DNA of 64,000 bases from Anaerolineae bacterium (GCA_020849765.1 JADLAY010000003.1:124001-188000), one strand, 5' to 3'; shown: positions 45,271-55,001, counted from the stretch's first letter. Notes: generated by a model not told the origin, from the letters alone. Numbers and translations: made by a program.

Positions 45271-45296
45271 TATCTACATATTGAGCTATCTAGATA
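45271..45296. promoter_or_regulatory. Repeated palindromic operator candidate upstream of arsR
   Basis: TATCTACATA (45271-45280) and the perfect palindrome TATCTAGATA (45287-45296) lie in tandem, in an AT-rich patch within the 360-base gap. This spacing suits dimeric ArsR binding and autoregulation. Confidence 0.4.
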
Positions 45297-45350
45297 TGTT
45301 CGATTACCCTCTCACTATAGGCGTGAATGCAAAGTCACGTTAGTGAAATC

Positions 45351-45371
45351 CGTCACAAGCCAGATGTGACG
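45351..45371. promoter_or_regulatory. CGTCACA-N7-TGTGACG inverted repeat
   Basis: Perfect 7-base inverted arms around a 7-base spacer, about 130 bases before the acyl-CoA dehydrogenase start. It resembles a TetR/FadR- or CRP-size operator. The cognate regulator is not in the window unless it is the ArsR protein. Confidence 0.4.
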
Positions 45372-45500
45372 TGTGTCATGCGCCCTACCCCTCAATCGCA
45401 CATAAGGATTTGCTGACAATCTGGACGCAGCGAAAGTCATTTGTGATAAGATAATCAAACGCTGATTCGATTATTTCGGAATAGAGTTCGAGGATGAGGT

Positions 45501-46694
45501 ATGTTCGCTGAGAAGACACAGACGCTGCCTGGATTCGACTTTTATCACTATGACGACCAGTTGACCGATAGCCAGCGCGCAGTGCAGCAGCAGGTGCGCG
45601 AATGGGTGCAGCGCGTCGTCGTTCCGAACATCAATCCTTATTGGGATCGCGCCGAGTTCCCGCGCGACATTGCCATGCAGATGCGCGAACTGCCGATCAT
45701 CGGCGGTATGCTGCCAACCGAGTACGGCGGCGCCGGGCTGGATGCCACGACCATGGGCCTGGTCATTTACGAACTGGCTAAGGGTGACGGCAGCATAGGC
45801 ACGTTCTACGGCGTCCACTCCGGCCTGGCGATGAGCAGCATCGCCCTGCTCGGCTCTGAAGAGCAGAAGGCGCGCTGGCTGCCTGCCATGTCACGGCTGG
45901 AAAAGATCGGCGCCTTTGGCCTGACCGAGCCGGAGCGTGGCTCAGCGGCGGTCGACGTGCAAACACGCGCACATCGCGACGGCAACGCCTACATCCTGAA
46001 CGGGCGCAAGCACTGGATCGGCAACGCGTCGCTGGCGGGCGTACTGATCATCTGGGCGCGCGACGACGACGGCAAGTTCGGCGGATTCGTCATTGAAGAT
46101 CCGAACGAGGTCGAAGGCGTCACCATCGAGATCATGGAAGGCAAGATCGGCAAGCGCTCGGTCATGAACGCGCGTATCGAGCTGAACAATGTGCGCGTCC
46201 CAGCGGAAAACCGGCTCGCCTACGTCAGTTCGTTCAAAGACACGGCGATGGTGCTCGGCGCGGGGCGCTACGGCGTCTCCTGGGAAGCGGCGGGCGTGGC
46301 CACGGCGGCCTACGAATACGCGCTCGATTTCGCGACCAAGCGTGAGCAATTCGGCAAGCCGATCGCCAGCTTCCAGTTGATCCAGCAGAAGCTGGTCGAG
46401 ATGGCGACCGAAGTCACGCTCATGCGCGGGATGTGCTTCCAGTTGGCGAAGCTGATGGAACAGGGCCAGCTCAACGAAGGCATCCTGTCGATGGCGAAGT
46501 ACAACAACGCGCGCAAGGCCCGCTACGTGACGCAGCTCGCCCGCGAGACGCTCGGCGGCGTCGGCCTGCTGATCGAGAATCACATCGCGCGGCTGATGAT
46601 GGACGCCGAAGTCATCTACACTTACGAAGGCACCAACGAGATCAACATGCTACTCGTCGGGCGCACGCTCACCGGCATCAACGCCATCACGTAG
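45501..46694 (+). CDS. Acyl-CoA dehydrogenase, glutaryl-CoA dehydrogenase-like
   Basis: A 397-residue FAD enzyme. FGLTEPERGSAAVDVQTRA and GRKHWIGNASLAGVLIIWA are substrate/FAD segments. The catalytic Glu is in VIYTYEGTNEINMLLVGR, matching the glutaryl-CoA dehydrogenase-like branch. It differs from the second dehydrogenase in this window, which has Asp. GAGG lies about ten bases before the ATG. It is transcribed alone and ends in a strong terminator. Confidence 0.85.
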   Translation: MFAEKTQTLPGFDFYHYDDQLTDSQRAVQQQVREWVQRVVVPNINPYWDRAEFPRDIAMQMRELPIIGGMLPTEYGGAGLDATTMGLVIYELAKGDGSIGTFYGVHSGLAMSSIALLGSEEQKARWLPAMSRLEKIGAFGLTEPERGSAAVDVQTRAHRDGNAYILNGRKHWIGNASLAGVLIIWARDDDGKFGGFVIEDPNEVEGVTIEIMEGKIGKRSVMNARIELNNVRVPAENRLAYVSSFKDTAMVLGAGRYGVSWEAAGVATAAYEYALDFATKREQFGKPIASFQLIQQKLVEMATEVTLMRGMCFQLAKLMEQGQLNEGILSMAKYNNARKARYVTQLARETLGGVGLLIENHIARLMMDAEVIYTYEGTNEINMLLVGRTLTGINAIT

Positions 46695-46727
46695 GCCGTA
46701 CAGAGCAATACGATATGCAGTGAAACG

Positions 46728-46760
46728 ACGGCTCAGGGGTGTTCCTCTGAGCCGTTTTTG
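46728..46760 (+). terminator. Rho-independent terminator after acyl-CoA dehydrogenase
   Basis: A 9-bp perfect stem ACGGCTCAG/CTGAGCCGT, extended inward by GG/CC pairs, is followed by TTTTT. Confidence 0.9.
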
Positions 46761-46798
46761 TCAAACAAAGTTGGGACGCAGACAGCCGGGCGATTCGA

Positions 46799-47155
46799 TC
46801 ACTCGAATTCCGGCATTTTATCTTTCACCAAAATGTACAAGACCAGGGGTTGGACAACCAGTTGTACCAGGTTCGAGCCTGGGTTTCCAAGAGAGAGCAT
46901 GAGTTGGAACAGGTTGGATACGATCATGGAGGCTGCCAAGCCGTACACCCCCCATGCTTTCCAGCTATAGATCCCTACGATGCAAACTATCTGCGCGGCA
47001 ATTAACACCCCGACTATGACGATCAGCCAAGGGGGTATCACCTCGGCATAGCGCTGGTACGATAACAATTCGAGTATCGAGATCAGGGCAAGCCCACCGG
47101 CAAACAATGAAACGACCAAATAGAGAGTGAGGCATCCACCTCGTTCTCGCTCCAT
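46799..47155 (-). CDS. Hypothetical membrane protein
   Basis: A 118-residue protein with three or four helices (LTLYLVVSLFAGGLALISIL, PWLIVIVGVLIAAQIVCIVG, WGVYGLAASMIVSNLFQLML). It has the general shape of small DUF2127-like membrane proteins, but I cannot assign a family. The DNA is less GC-rich than most of the window, and the gene is isolated between two divergent units, so it may be a recent arrival. Confidence 0.55.
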   Translation of the reverse strand: MERERGGCLTLYLVVSLFAGGLALISILELLSYQRYAEVIPPWLIVIVGVLIAAQIVCIVGIYSWKAWGVYGLAASMIVSNLFQLMLSLGNPGSNLVQLVVQPLVLYILVKDKMPEFE

Positions 47156-47314
47156 AAACGTTGCCTTTCAATAATGAGCGTCATTGAGTTAATCGTATCG
47201 CTTAGTTGGTATAAGAAAGTGTTAATTTTCCATTGTGAGCCGCTCCACGCGGATAGCGACGAACGCTCTATATTGCCCGTTCGAGCGTTTGACCATGTCC
47301 GCGCAAAGAGTGAC

Positions 47315-47343
47315 TCGGCAAAGCGACATTGCCGCCGTATAAT
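47315..47343 (+). promoter_or_regulatory. Promoter of DAHP synthase gene
   Basis: TCGGCA (47315-47320), 17 bases, and a perfect TATAAT (47338-47343). The start near 47350 gives about 42 bases of leader before ATG 47392. No aromatic-amino-acid leader peptide is seen in that leader. Confidence 0.6.
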
Positions 47344-47391
47344 TGCGCTTCTACTCACCCCAATATGGTGCTATTTCGAGGATAGGCGGCA

Positions 47392-48471
47392 ATGTCCAGA
47401 GAGCGTATACAGGATCTGCGCGCGCAGGTCGACGAGATCAACATGCAGCTGCTTGATCTGCTCAACCAGCGCGCACGCGTCGTTTCGGAAATCGGCAAAC
47501 TCACCCAGCAACTCGGCACTTCTTTCTACGATGCTCAGCGCGAGGCCGAAATGCTGACCGCGCTCGAGATGGCGAATAAAGGCCCTTTCAGCAACGAGAC
47601 GATTAAGGCGCTCTTCCGCGAAGTTTTCAGAGCGTCGATGGCGCTGGAAGAACAGCAGGCCAAGGCCAAGATTCGCGTACAGCGCTCCAGCCCGGATCAG
47701 CGGACGGTGATCCGGATGCCGGACGGCACGGAATTGGGCAATGGCAAGTTCCAGGTCATCAGCGGGCCGTGTGCGGTCGAAACGTTCGAGCAGATGGACG
47801 AAACCGCGGCGGCGCTGGCCTCGCGCGGGGTCAAGTTCATGCGCGGCATGGCCTACAAGCCGCGGACGTCGCCTTATGACTTCCAGGGCCTGGGCGAGCC
47901 TGGCTTGCAGATCGCGCGGCAGGTCGCCAACAAGTACGGCCTGTACGTCGTCAGCGAGATCATGGACGCCAGCCAGATCCCAATGATGTCGGATTACGTC
48001 GACGTGCTCTGGGTTGGCGCGCGCAACATGCAGAACAGCTTCCTGCTCAAGGCGCTCGGCCGCGTCAACAAGCCGATCATCCTCAAGCGTGGTCTGGCAG
48101 CCACGCTCGAAGAGTTCATGTACGCTGCGGAATACATCGTTTCGAGCGGTAACCCGAACGTCATGCTGATCGAGCGCGGCATCCGCACGTTCGAGAAGGC
48201 GACCCGCAACACGCTCGACATCGGCGGCGTGGCCGTGCTCAAGCTGGAGAGTCACCTGCCCGTGATCGTGGATATCTCGCATTCGGCAGGACGGCGCGAC
48301 ATCGCCATCCCGCTGGCGCGCGTGGCGCGGGCGAGCGGCGCCGACGGCCTGATGGTCGAAGTGCATCCCAACCCGCCGGTCGCCATGAGCGATGCCAAGC
48401 AGCAGCTTTACATCGACCAGTTCCACGCGCTGATGGACTCGATCGAAGACATGGAGAAGACGTTCGCGTAG
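47392..48471 (+). CDS. aroG: Bifunctional chorismate mutase / DAHP synthase
   Basis: A 359-residue fusion. Residues 1-85 are an AroQ-type chorismate mutase ([20 protein letters not shown], with [10 protein letters not shown]). Residues about 100-355 are a type I-beta 3-deoxy-7-phosphoheptulonate synthase ([63 protein letters not shown]). This is the well-known layout of B. subtilis AroA(G), in which the mutase domain gives prephenate/chorismate feedback control. It is the only aromatic-pathway gene here. Confidence 0.93.
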   Translation: MSRERIQDLRAQVDEINMQLLDLLNQRARVVSEIGKLTQQLGTSFYDAQREAEMLTALEMANKGPFSNETIKALFREVFRASMALEEQQAKAKIRVQRSSPDQRTVIRMPDGTELGNGKFQVISGPCAVETFEQMDETAAALASRGVKFMRGMAYKPRTSPYDFQGLGEPGLQIARQVANKYGLYVVSEIMDASQIPMMSDYVDVLWVGARNMQNSFLLKALGRVNKPIILKRGLAATLEEFMYAAEYIVSSGNPNVMLIERGIRTFEKATRNTLDIGGVAVLKLESHLPVIVDISHSAGRRDIAIPLARVARASGADGLMVEVHPNPPVAMSDAKQQLYIDQFHALMDSIEDMEKTFA

Positions 48472-48497
48472 ACGAACACCCTCCACGCGAACACCAG

Positions 48498-48519
48498 GGG
48501 CGATCCAAACGGGTCGCCC
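48498..48519. terminator. Hairpin terminator between converging aroG and tex
   Basis: GGGCGATCC/GGGTCGCCC forms a 9-bp stem (one G-T pair) with an AAAC loop in a 48-base convergent gap. The T-tract is weak in both directions. Confidence 0.5.
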
Positions 48520-50679
48520 TTATGATTCCCCGCCCCAGCCGAGTTGAATCCGTCCGCGATCCAGATCGACGTTCAGAATCGTGATCTCGACGATCTCGCC
48601 GACGGTCAGTTGGGCGCCGAATGGGATCTGACTGCGATGCAGCAGACCATCCTGCTTGACACCAATGTCGATGAACGCGCCAAAATCGACCACGTTGCGC
48701 ACAGTGCCGTTGAGGCGCATCCCTTCTTGCAGATCGTCCATCGACAGCACGTCGCTGCGCAGGATCGGCAGCGGCAGGGCTTCGCGCGGGTCACGTCCGG
48801 GCCGGACGAGCTGTTCCAGAATATCCTGCACGGTTGGCACGCCCGCGCCCAACTGCGCGGCCAGCGCTTCCAGCGGATGCGTTTTGAGCAGCGCCGAGAT
48901 GGCGCTCTCGCGCACGTCGAGCGGCGCATCCGGCGCGAAGGCGGCTTGCGCCAGCACGGCCTTCGCCACCGAATAGCTTTCGGGATGAATGGCGGTCATA
49001 TCGAGCGGATTCTTGCCCTCGCGCACGCGCAGGAAACCCGCCGACTGCTCGAAGGCTTTCGCGCCGAGGCCGGAGACGTCGTGCAGCGCAGTGCGGCTGG
49101 CGAATGCCCCGTGCGCCTCGCGATGAGCGACGATGTTCTGCGCCAGCTTGGCACCGACGCCCGCCACGTAGGTCAGCAGCGCGGGCGACGCCGTGTTGAC
49201 GTCGACACCGACGCGGTTGACGACCGATTCGACCACCCTGTCGAGCGCCGCGGCCAACTGCTTCTGATCGACATCGTGCTGGTAGAGGCCAACGCCAATC
49301 GACTTCGGATCGATCTTGACCAGTTCAGCCAGCGGGTCCTGCGCCCGCCGCGCGATTGAGACTGCCCCGCGCATCGACACGTCCAGTTCCGGCAGTTCGG
49401 CGCGGGCGAGCGGGCTGGCGCTGTAGACGCTGGCACCCGCCTCATTGACGATCAGATAGCTCAGGTCGTCGCGTCCGCGCGTGAGGTCGGCGACCAACTG
49501 CTCCGTCTCGCGCGAGGCCGTGCCATTGCCGATCGTGATCAGGGTGACGCCGTGGGCGACAATAAGGCGATCCAACGCGGTCAGCGCGTCCTGCCAACGC
49601 CGCTGCGGCTCGTGCGGATAGATGGTGACCGTCGCCAGCACCTTGCCGGTCGGGTCGACCACGGCGACCTTGCAGCCGGTGCGGAAGCCCGGATCGATGC
49701 CGAGCACCGTGCGCCCCGCCAGCGGCGGCTGGTTGAGCAGCCCGCGCAGATTGCTGGCGAAGACCTGGATCGCGTGCGTCTCTGCCTCCTCGGTCAGCGT
49801 GCGGCGGACGTCGCGCTCAATGGCGGGCAGCAGCAAGCGCTCCGCCGAGTCGACCAGCGCGCGCTCCAACTGATCGGCCAGCGGCGAGCGACGGTCGGGC
49901 CGGAACTGAGTCTCGATGGCGCCGCGCCAATCGCGTTCGGCTACGTCGACGTGGACGCGCAGGATCTTCTCCGTCTCGCCGCGGTTGATGGCGAGGATCT
50001 GATACGACTTCAGTCGAGGGAGCGGCGCTTCGTGCTCGTAGTAAAGCTGGTAGACGCGCTTGTCATCCTGCGCATCGTCGATTTTGCGCGAACGCAGCAA
50101 GCCCCAACGAAGCGCCTTTTCGCGCAGGTGGCCGCGCACCGCCGCGTGATCGCTGATGGCCTCGGCGACGATATCGCGCGCGCCCGCCCAGGCATCCTCG
50201 ACCGTGGGCACCTGATCGCTCAGGTAGGGCCGCGCGATTTGTTCCAGCGACTCGCGCACGTGCGCCTGCGCCAGGATCAACTCCGCCAGCGGTTCCAGGC
50301 CGCGCTCCCGCGCGATCATGGCGCGTGTGCGGCGCTTGGGCTTGTACGGCTGGTAGAGGTCTTCGAGCGCGGTCTGCGTCTCAGCCGCTTCGATCTGCGC
50401 GCGCAGATCGTCGGTCAGCTTGCCCTGCTCCTCGATTGAGCCAAGGATGACCTCGCGTCGTTCGTCCAGCGCCCGCCGCCGGGTGAGCGACTCGTCCAGG
50501 CGGCGCAGTTGTTCCTCATCCAGGCCGCGTGTAGCCTCCTTGCGATAGCGGGCGATGAACGGCAGCGTATTCCCGGCGTCGAGCAGGTCAATGGCGGCAG
50601 CGGCCTGCGATTGGTCGATGTCAAGTTCGAGCGCGATCCGTTGAGCATATTTGACGGTCGTCATGCGGGTCGAATCCAT
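48520..50679 (-). CDS. tex: Tex-family RNA-binding transcription accessory protein
   Basis: A 719-residue Tex homologue. The N-terminal domain contains YAQRIALELDIDQSQAAAAI and TLPFIARYRKEATRGLDEEQ. The YqgF-like core has VLGIDPGFRTGCKVAVVD, followed by a helix-hairpin-helix region (NTASPALLTYVAGVGAKLAQ). The C-terminal S1 domain carries [20 protein letters not shown]. The last residues are shorter than in E. coli YhgF. A start at the downstream ATG (codon 6) is possible. By family it binds nucleic acids and supports transcript stability. Confidence 0.92.
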   Translation of the reverse strand: MDSTRMTTVKYAQRIALELDIDQSQAAAAIDLLDAGNTLPFIARYRKEATRGLDEEQLRRLDESLTRRRALDERREVILGSIEEQGKLTDDLRAQIEAAETQTALEDLYQPYKPKRRTRAMIARERGLEPLAELILAQAHVRESLEQIARPYLSDQVPTVEDAWAGARDIVAEAISDHAAVRGHLREKALRWGLLRSRKIDDAQDDKRVYQLYYEHEAPLPRLKSYQILAINRGETEKILRVHVDVAERDWRGAIETQFRPDRRSPLADQLERALVDSAERLLLPAIERDVRRTLTEEAETHAIQVFASNLRGLLNQPPLAGRTVLGIDPGFRTGCKVAVVDPTGKVLATVTIYPHEPQRRWQDALTALDRLIVAHGVTLITIGNGTASRETEQLVADLTRGRDDLSYLIVNEAGASVYSASPLARAELPELDVSMRGAVSIARRAQDPLAELVKIDPKSIGVGLYQHDVDQKQLAAALDRVVESVVNRVGVDVNTASPALLTYVAGVGAKLAQNIVAHREAHGAFASRTALHDVSGLGAKAFEQSAGFLRVREGKNPLDMTAIHPESYSVAKAVLAQAAFAPDAPLDVRESAISALLKTHPLEALAAQLGAGVPTVQDILEQLVRPGRDPREALPLPILRSDVLSMDDLQEGMRLNGTVRNVVDFGAFIDIGVKQDGLLHRSQIPFGAQLTVGEIVEITILNVDLDRGRIQLGWGGES

Positions 50680-50709
50680 CTTTCTACTGAATGTTCCGGC
50701 AGTTGATAG

Positions 50710-51900
50710 CTAGCTTTGCGGCGTGCCGTAGGCCTTGACGACCTGGCGCGCGATGACCATGCGGTGCACTTCCGACGCACCATCGTAGATGCGAAAGGCG
50801 CGCGCCGCCTCGTACCACTCGCTGAGCGGCAGATCGCGCGAGATACCCAGCCCGCCGCAGATCTGGATGGCGCGGTCGATGACACGGTTGACCGTTTCGG
50901 CGACGACCACCTTCGCCATCGACGTTTCCTGGCGCGCCCGCTCGCCCTGCTCCAGCAGCCAGGCCGCGTGATGAATCAGCAAGCGCCCCATGTGCAGTTC
51001 CGTCTGCGAGTCGGCCAGCATCCACTGGATCGATTGATGCTCGGCCAGATGCTTGCCAAAGGCCTCGCGTTCGACGGCATAACGCGTCGCGATTTCGAGC
51101 GCCCGTTGGGCGATGCCCGTCCAGCGCATGCAGTGCGTCAGCCGCGCCGGGCCGAGCCGAGCCTGCGTCAGGCCGAAGCCCTCGCCGAGCTGGCCGAGCA
51201 CGGCGCTCGATGGCAGGCGCAGGTCGTGGAACTTGACCTCGCCGTGACCACCGATGGCCGCGCCGCCCATGTGCGGGATATCGCGCACGATCTCGATACC
51301 GGGCGTCTCGATCGGCGCGATAAAGATGGTCGAGCCTTTGCTCGCGGGCACGTCCGGATCCGTACGCGCCATGATGAGCAAGAAGGCCGCACCGTTGGCG
51401 CCGGACGTCCACCACTTGTGCCCGTTGATGATCCAGTCGTCGCCATCCTTCTCGGCGCGGGTGAGCAGCATGGTCGGGTCGCTGCCCGCGCCGGGCGCTG
51501 GCTCGGTCATGGCGAAAGCGCTGCGGATGTCACCGTGCGCCAGCGGCTTGAGATATGTGTCGCGCTGCTGATCGTTGGCGTACAGATGCAGCAGATGCAT
51601 GTTGCCCTCGTCGGGCGCGGCGCAATTGAGCGCGACCGGGCCGAGCAAGCTGCGACCGGCGGTCTCAAACACTGGCACGATCTCCGATAGCGATAGCCCT
51701 AGCCCGCCAAGATCCGTCGGCAGCTGCGGCGCCCACAGACGAGCGGCCTTGGCCTTCTGGCGCAGATCGTGCAGCGGTTCGTCCGTGAGCTGCTCGCCCG
51801 ATTGGCGCATGCTCGCTTCGACGGGGATGACTTCCGCGTCGACGAAATGGCGCACGCGGCGCACGATGTCTTGCACATGAGGCGGAATAGAAAAATCCAT
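50710..51900 (-). CDS. Acyl-CoA dehydrogenase, ACAD10/11 or LvaC-like
   Basis: A 396-residue acyl-CoA dehydrogenase-fold protein. AMTEPAPGAGSDPTMLLTRA, NGHKWWTSGANGAAFLLIM and QICGGLGISRDLPLSEWYEA are intact. Where most family members have the catalytic Glu in YEGT, this one has YDGASEVH, as in the ACAD10/ACAD11 and LvaC group that eliminates phosphate from 4-phosphoacyl-CoA. It is divergent from an APH-type kinase and a DUF6285 gene, which are the corresponding partners. A role in 4-hydroxyacid degradation is the leading hypothesis. Confidence 0.82.
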   Translation of the reverse strand: MDFSIPPHVQDIVRRVRHFVDAEVIPVEASMRQSGEQLTDEPLHDLRQKAKAARLWAPQLPTDLGGLGLSLSEIVPVFETAGRSLLGPVALNCAAPDEGNMHLLHLYANDQQRDTYLKPLAHGDIRSAFAMTEPAPGAGSDPTMLLTRAEKDGDDWIINGHKWWTSGANGAAFLLIMARTDPDVPASKGSTIFIAPIETPGIEIVRDIPHMGGAAIGGHGEVKFHDLRLPSSAVLGQLGEGFGLTQARLGPARLTHCMRWTGIAQRALEIATRYAVEREAFGKHLAEHQSIQWMLADSQTELHMGRLLIHHAAWLLEQGERARQETSMAKVVVAETVNRVIDRAIQICGGLGISRDLPLSEWYEAARAFRIYDGASEVHRMVIARQVVKAYGTPQS

Positions 51901-51979
51901 AATTCTTTGTGTCCTTTGCGCGTTTGTGGTTCAATCGACTGAGAGAATTTTGAAAGTAGTCTTTTTGAGTGATCCCAAG

Positions 51980-52999
51980 ATGACTGATGCCCTGGACTTT
52001 CAGCAGCGCCTGAGCGCCTATCTTACCGAAGCGAGCGGCGCGCCCGCCACCGTCACTCATGCGGCACCGCTGGCCGGTGGCGCCTCACGCGACATGTGGC
52101 TGATCGACGCCGAGGTCGGCGGCGAGGCGCTCAAGCTGGTGCTGCGCCGCGATTCGCCCACGACCATGCTCGACGAGGCGTTGACGCGCGAGCAAGAATT
52201 CGGCCTCATGCAGGCAGCGCACGCCGATGGCATCCGTGTCGCGCGCCCCCGCTGGCTGTGCACGGACGTCGACGTGCTCGGCGCACCATTCTTCCTGATG
52301 GATTACGTCCCCGGCATCGCCATCGGGCGCAAGGTTGTGCAGGCGCCGGAACTGGCCGAAGCCAGAGCGCTGCTCCCCGCCCAGATGGCTGAACAGTTAG
52401 GGAAGATCCACGCGCTGGATTACCGCGCGCACGGGATCGACTTCCTGCCCGAACCGGCTGAGGGACATACACCAATCCAGGACGCCATTGACCAAGCACG
52501 CGGCGTGCTCGATGCGCTCCAGATCAAGCATCCTGCGTTCGAGTTCGCGCTGCGCTGGGCCGAACAGAACGCCCCATCAAGCGAACGACTGACCGTTATC
52601 CACGGCGATTTCCGCATCGGCAACCTGATCGTGAATGCGAACGGCCTGGCTGCCATCGCCGATTGGGAGTTCTCGCACATCGGTGACCCGCTGGAAGAGC
52701 TGGGCTACTGCTGTATGCGCGACTGGCGCTTCGGCGTCCGGCACTTACGGCTGGGCGGCGTCGGCGATCGCGAACCGTTCCTGCAGGCCTACGAGCGCAT
52801 TGCAGGCACGACTATCGACCGGCAGGCGGTCGACTACTGGGAATGCCTCGGCAATGTGCGCTGGGGCATCATCTGCCTGGCGCAGGCCAACCGCCATCTC
52901 TCCGGGCACGAGCCGAGCGTCGAACTGGCGAGCCTGGGGCGGCGCTCCGCCGAGATGCAATACGAGATGCTCCGTCTGATCGAACAAATGGGGATCTAG
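51980..52999 (+). CDS. APH-family phosphotransferase, LvaA/ACAD10-kinase-like
   Basis: A 339-residue APH/choline-kinase-fold protein. LTVIHGDFRIGNLIVNANGL carries the catalytic HGDxxxxN loop, IADWEFSHIGDPLEELGYCC contains the Mg-binding DxE-type Asp, and PFFLMDYVPGIAIGRKV is in the lobe linker. The DWE..GDP segment is typical of the kinase part of ACAD10/11 and LvaA, which phosphorylate 4-hydroxyacyl-CoA. ATG 51980 is used because upstream codons do not match the family. The next gene begins two bases after its stop. Confidence 0.8.
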   Translation: MTDALDFQQRLSAYLTEASGAPATVTHAAPLAGGASRDMWLIDAEVGGEALKLVLRRDSPTTMLDEALTREQEFGLMQAAHADGIRVARPRWLCTDVDVLGAPFFLMDYVPGIAIGRKVVQAPELAEARALLPAQMAEQLGKIHALDYRAHGIDFLPEPAEGHTPIQDAIDQARGVLDALQIKHPAFEFALRWAEQNAPSSERLTVIHGDFRIGNLIVNANGLAAIADWEFSHIGDPLEELGYCCMRDWRFGVRHLRLGGVGDREPFLQAYERIAGTTIDRQAVDYWECLGNVRWGIICLAQANRHLSGHEPSVELASLGRRSAEMQYEMLRLIEQMGI

Positions 53000-53001
53000 C
53001 C

Positions 53002-53424
53002 ATGTACGACCGGCCTGACTTGAGCGAACTGCTGGATGCCGTACGCATGCACCTGGAAGATCAAATCATCCCGGCGGTCAAACCCGACCCGCGGCTGTAC
53101 TTCCACACGCTGGTGGCGATCAACCTGCTCAAGATCGCCGGGCGCGAGTTGGTTTACCGCGATGCGCATTTGCAGGCGGCGTGGCAGCGTCTGAACGCGC
53201 TGGAAGATACGGACAAGGCGCGGCCCGCCGATGCGCAAGAAGCGATGGACGCCCTGGCCCTGCGCAGCGATCAACTGTGCGCGGCGATTCGGCATGGTGA
53301 CTACGATTATGAGGTTAAGCGCGCGGCCTTGTTCGAGCATCTGCTGCAAAGCACGCGCGAACAGCTTGAAGTCGCCAGCCCGCGCCACTTGCAGATCCTC
53401 CAGCAAGAGGACGCCGCGTCGTGA
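53002..53424 (+). CDS. DUF6285 family small protein, LvaB-like
   Basis: A 140-residue helical protein. MYDRPDLSELLDAVRMHLED and YFHTLVAINLLKIAGREL match the DUF6285 pattern as I recall it. In Lva-type operons a small protein of this kind supports the APH kinase. It is translated just after the phosphotransferase gene, and the pair faces the dehydrogenase gene across 79 bases. Family assignment and its equivalence to LvaB are not verified. Confidence 0.65.
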   Translation: MYDRPDLSELLDAVRMHLEDQIIPAVKPDPRLYFHTLVAINLLKIAGRELVYRDAHLQAAWQRLNALEDTDKARPADAQEAMDALALRSDQLCAAIRHGDYDYEVKRAALFEHLLQSTREQLEVASPRHLQILQQEDAAS

Positions 53425-53438
53425 TGTGCGGCTGAAAC

Positions 53439-55001
53439 TCAGTTGCTGCCGAAGTAATGCGAGCGCACGTCGGCGACCTGCGACTGCTGCTCGGCGGTCA
53501 GCAATGACCAGAATTCGTCCGGCGTGACGACACGGCCCGCGCCTGACTGCGCATAGGCGGCCAGCCAATCGAAGAAGGCGTCCGTCCCCAGCGCATTGCG
53601 CAGATCGTTGAGCATCCGCGCGCCGCGCAAATAGACGGCATTGATGTAGGCGCGCAGGTTGTCGAACTGGTAGACGGTCGCATCGACTGGCTGCGAAGCG
53701 ACGAACGTATCCGGCACAAAGCTGTAGATGCGGAACTGCCACCACCAATCGCGCAGGTCGGGGTAATACTCCTCGTAGAAGATGTACTCGCTGTAGGTCG
53801 CCAGCGCCTCGTCCAGCCACGGCGTCTCCGCCTGATCGCTGCCGACCTTGGCATACCACCATTGATGCGCGACCTCGTGCGCCGTGATGATGGTCAGGTA
53901 CGACTGCGGCGTGCCCGGCCACTGCTCGAACCAGCCTGCCCCGACGAAGATCAGGCCGCTGAACTCCATGCCGTCCGGAAAATCACCCTCGATCACGACC
54001 AACCGGTCGTAGGGATAGGGCGAGAAAAGGTCGCTGTACATGGCGACGCTGCGCGCGGCGATCTCCAGGGCATGATCCGCGCCATCGACCAGGCCATGAT
54101 CCGTCTGGATCTGCGTGCTGCCGAGCGTGAACAGCTCGACCGTCACGCCGTTGGCCGCCTCGACCGAGCGCGTCTCAAACTGGGTGCTCATGCTGAAGGC
54201 GAATTCGCGCGCGGCAGGCAGCACGAAGCGCCAGGCATTCGCCGCCGGGCGGTTCATTGTGCCCGGCCCGGCGATCTTGAGCGCCAGCGGCGCATCCGGC
54301 ACGTGGATGGTCACGTCCCAATCGGCGATCTCACTGACGACCTGTTCGCCGATGACGGTCGCATCGCGCGTGATCCAGGTGCCGCCGCTGCGATAGGCAA
54401 TGACCGGCAGCCAGTGACCGAGATTGATCTGGCGCGGTGTGAAGCCGAAATAGCCGCTGTGGCCGATGATGCCCTCGCCGACGCCAGGCAGATCGAGCCG
54501 GAAGCGCAGTCCGAGCGTAACGGCGCAACCCGGCGGCAGCGCTTCGGCCAACGTGACGGTCAGGCGGCGCCCCGTCAGCTCGTAGGCGGGGGCGGGTTCG
54601 TGATCGACCGTCACCTCGTCAAGCGTGAACACCGCCGGGAAACGATTGGCTTCCACAGCGAGGACGATGTCATCCATCGGCGCCGTATCGGCATTGAAAT
54701 AACGCACCATCTGGCTGACTTGAGCGGTGCGCCGTGGATAGTTGACCGTCGCATCGACCAGATGCTGCGCGCGCGCAACTGGCTCCGTCGCGCAGCCCTG
54801 CCCCTGCAACGCCGTGGCTTCGGATTGCGTAGTAGGCACTGTCTGTAATTGGCGCTGGCTCGTGGGCAGTGGAGTCGATTGTACGACCCGGACTGTCGTT
54901 GCGGTCGGCAGCGATGGCACAGTGGCGGACTGAGAACCCATCGTGCTGCAGGCCACCAGTAGCTGCGCGACGACGGTGAGGATTGACCATGTTTTCGACA
55001 T
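53439..55001 (-). CDS. Lipoprotein M1-family metallopeptidase
   Basis: A 520-residue M1 (gluzincin) peptidase. A signal peptide ending LVVAC-type VAQLLVAC gives a lipoprotein Cys at about 18. HEVAHQWWYAKVGSD and the downstream Glu in LDEALATYSEYIF complete the Zn site HExxH-x18-E. GMEFSGLIFVG takes the place of the exopeptidase GAMEN motif, so exopeptidase activity may differ. It should act outside the membrane. It converges with the DUF6285 gene. Confidence 0.85.
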   Translation of the reverse strand: MSKTWSILTVVAQLLVACSTMGSQSATVPSLPTATTVRVVQSTPLPTSQRQLQTVPTTQSEATALQGQGCATEPVARAQHLVDATVNYPRRTAQVSQMVRYFNADTAPMDDIVLAVEANRFPAVFTLDEVTVDHEPAPAYELTGRRLTVTLAEALPPGCAVTLGLRFRLDLPGVGEGIIGHSGYFGFTPRQINLGHWLPVIAYRSGGTWITRDATVIGEQVVSEIADWDVTIHVPDAPLALKIAGPGTMNRPAANAWRFVLPAAREFAFSMSTQFETRSVEAANGVTVELFTLGSTQIQTDHGLVDGADHALEIAARSVAMYSDLFSPYPYDRLVVIEGDFPDGMEFSGLIFVGAGWFEQWPGTPQSYLTIITAHEVAHQWWYAKVGSDQAETPWLDEALATYSEYIFYEEYYPDLRDWWWQFRIYSFVPDTFVASQPVDATVYQFDNLRAYINAVYLRGARMLNDLRNALGTDAFFDWLAAYAQSGAGRVVTPDEFWSLLTAEQQSQVADVRSHYFGSN

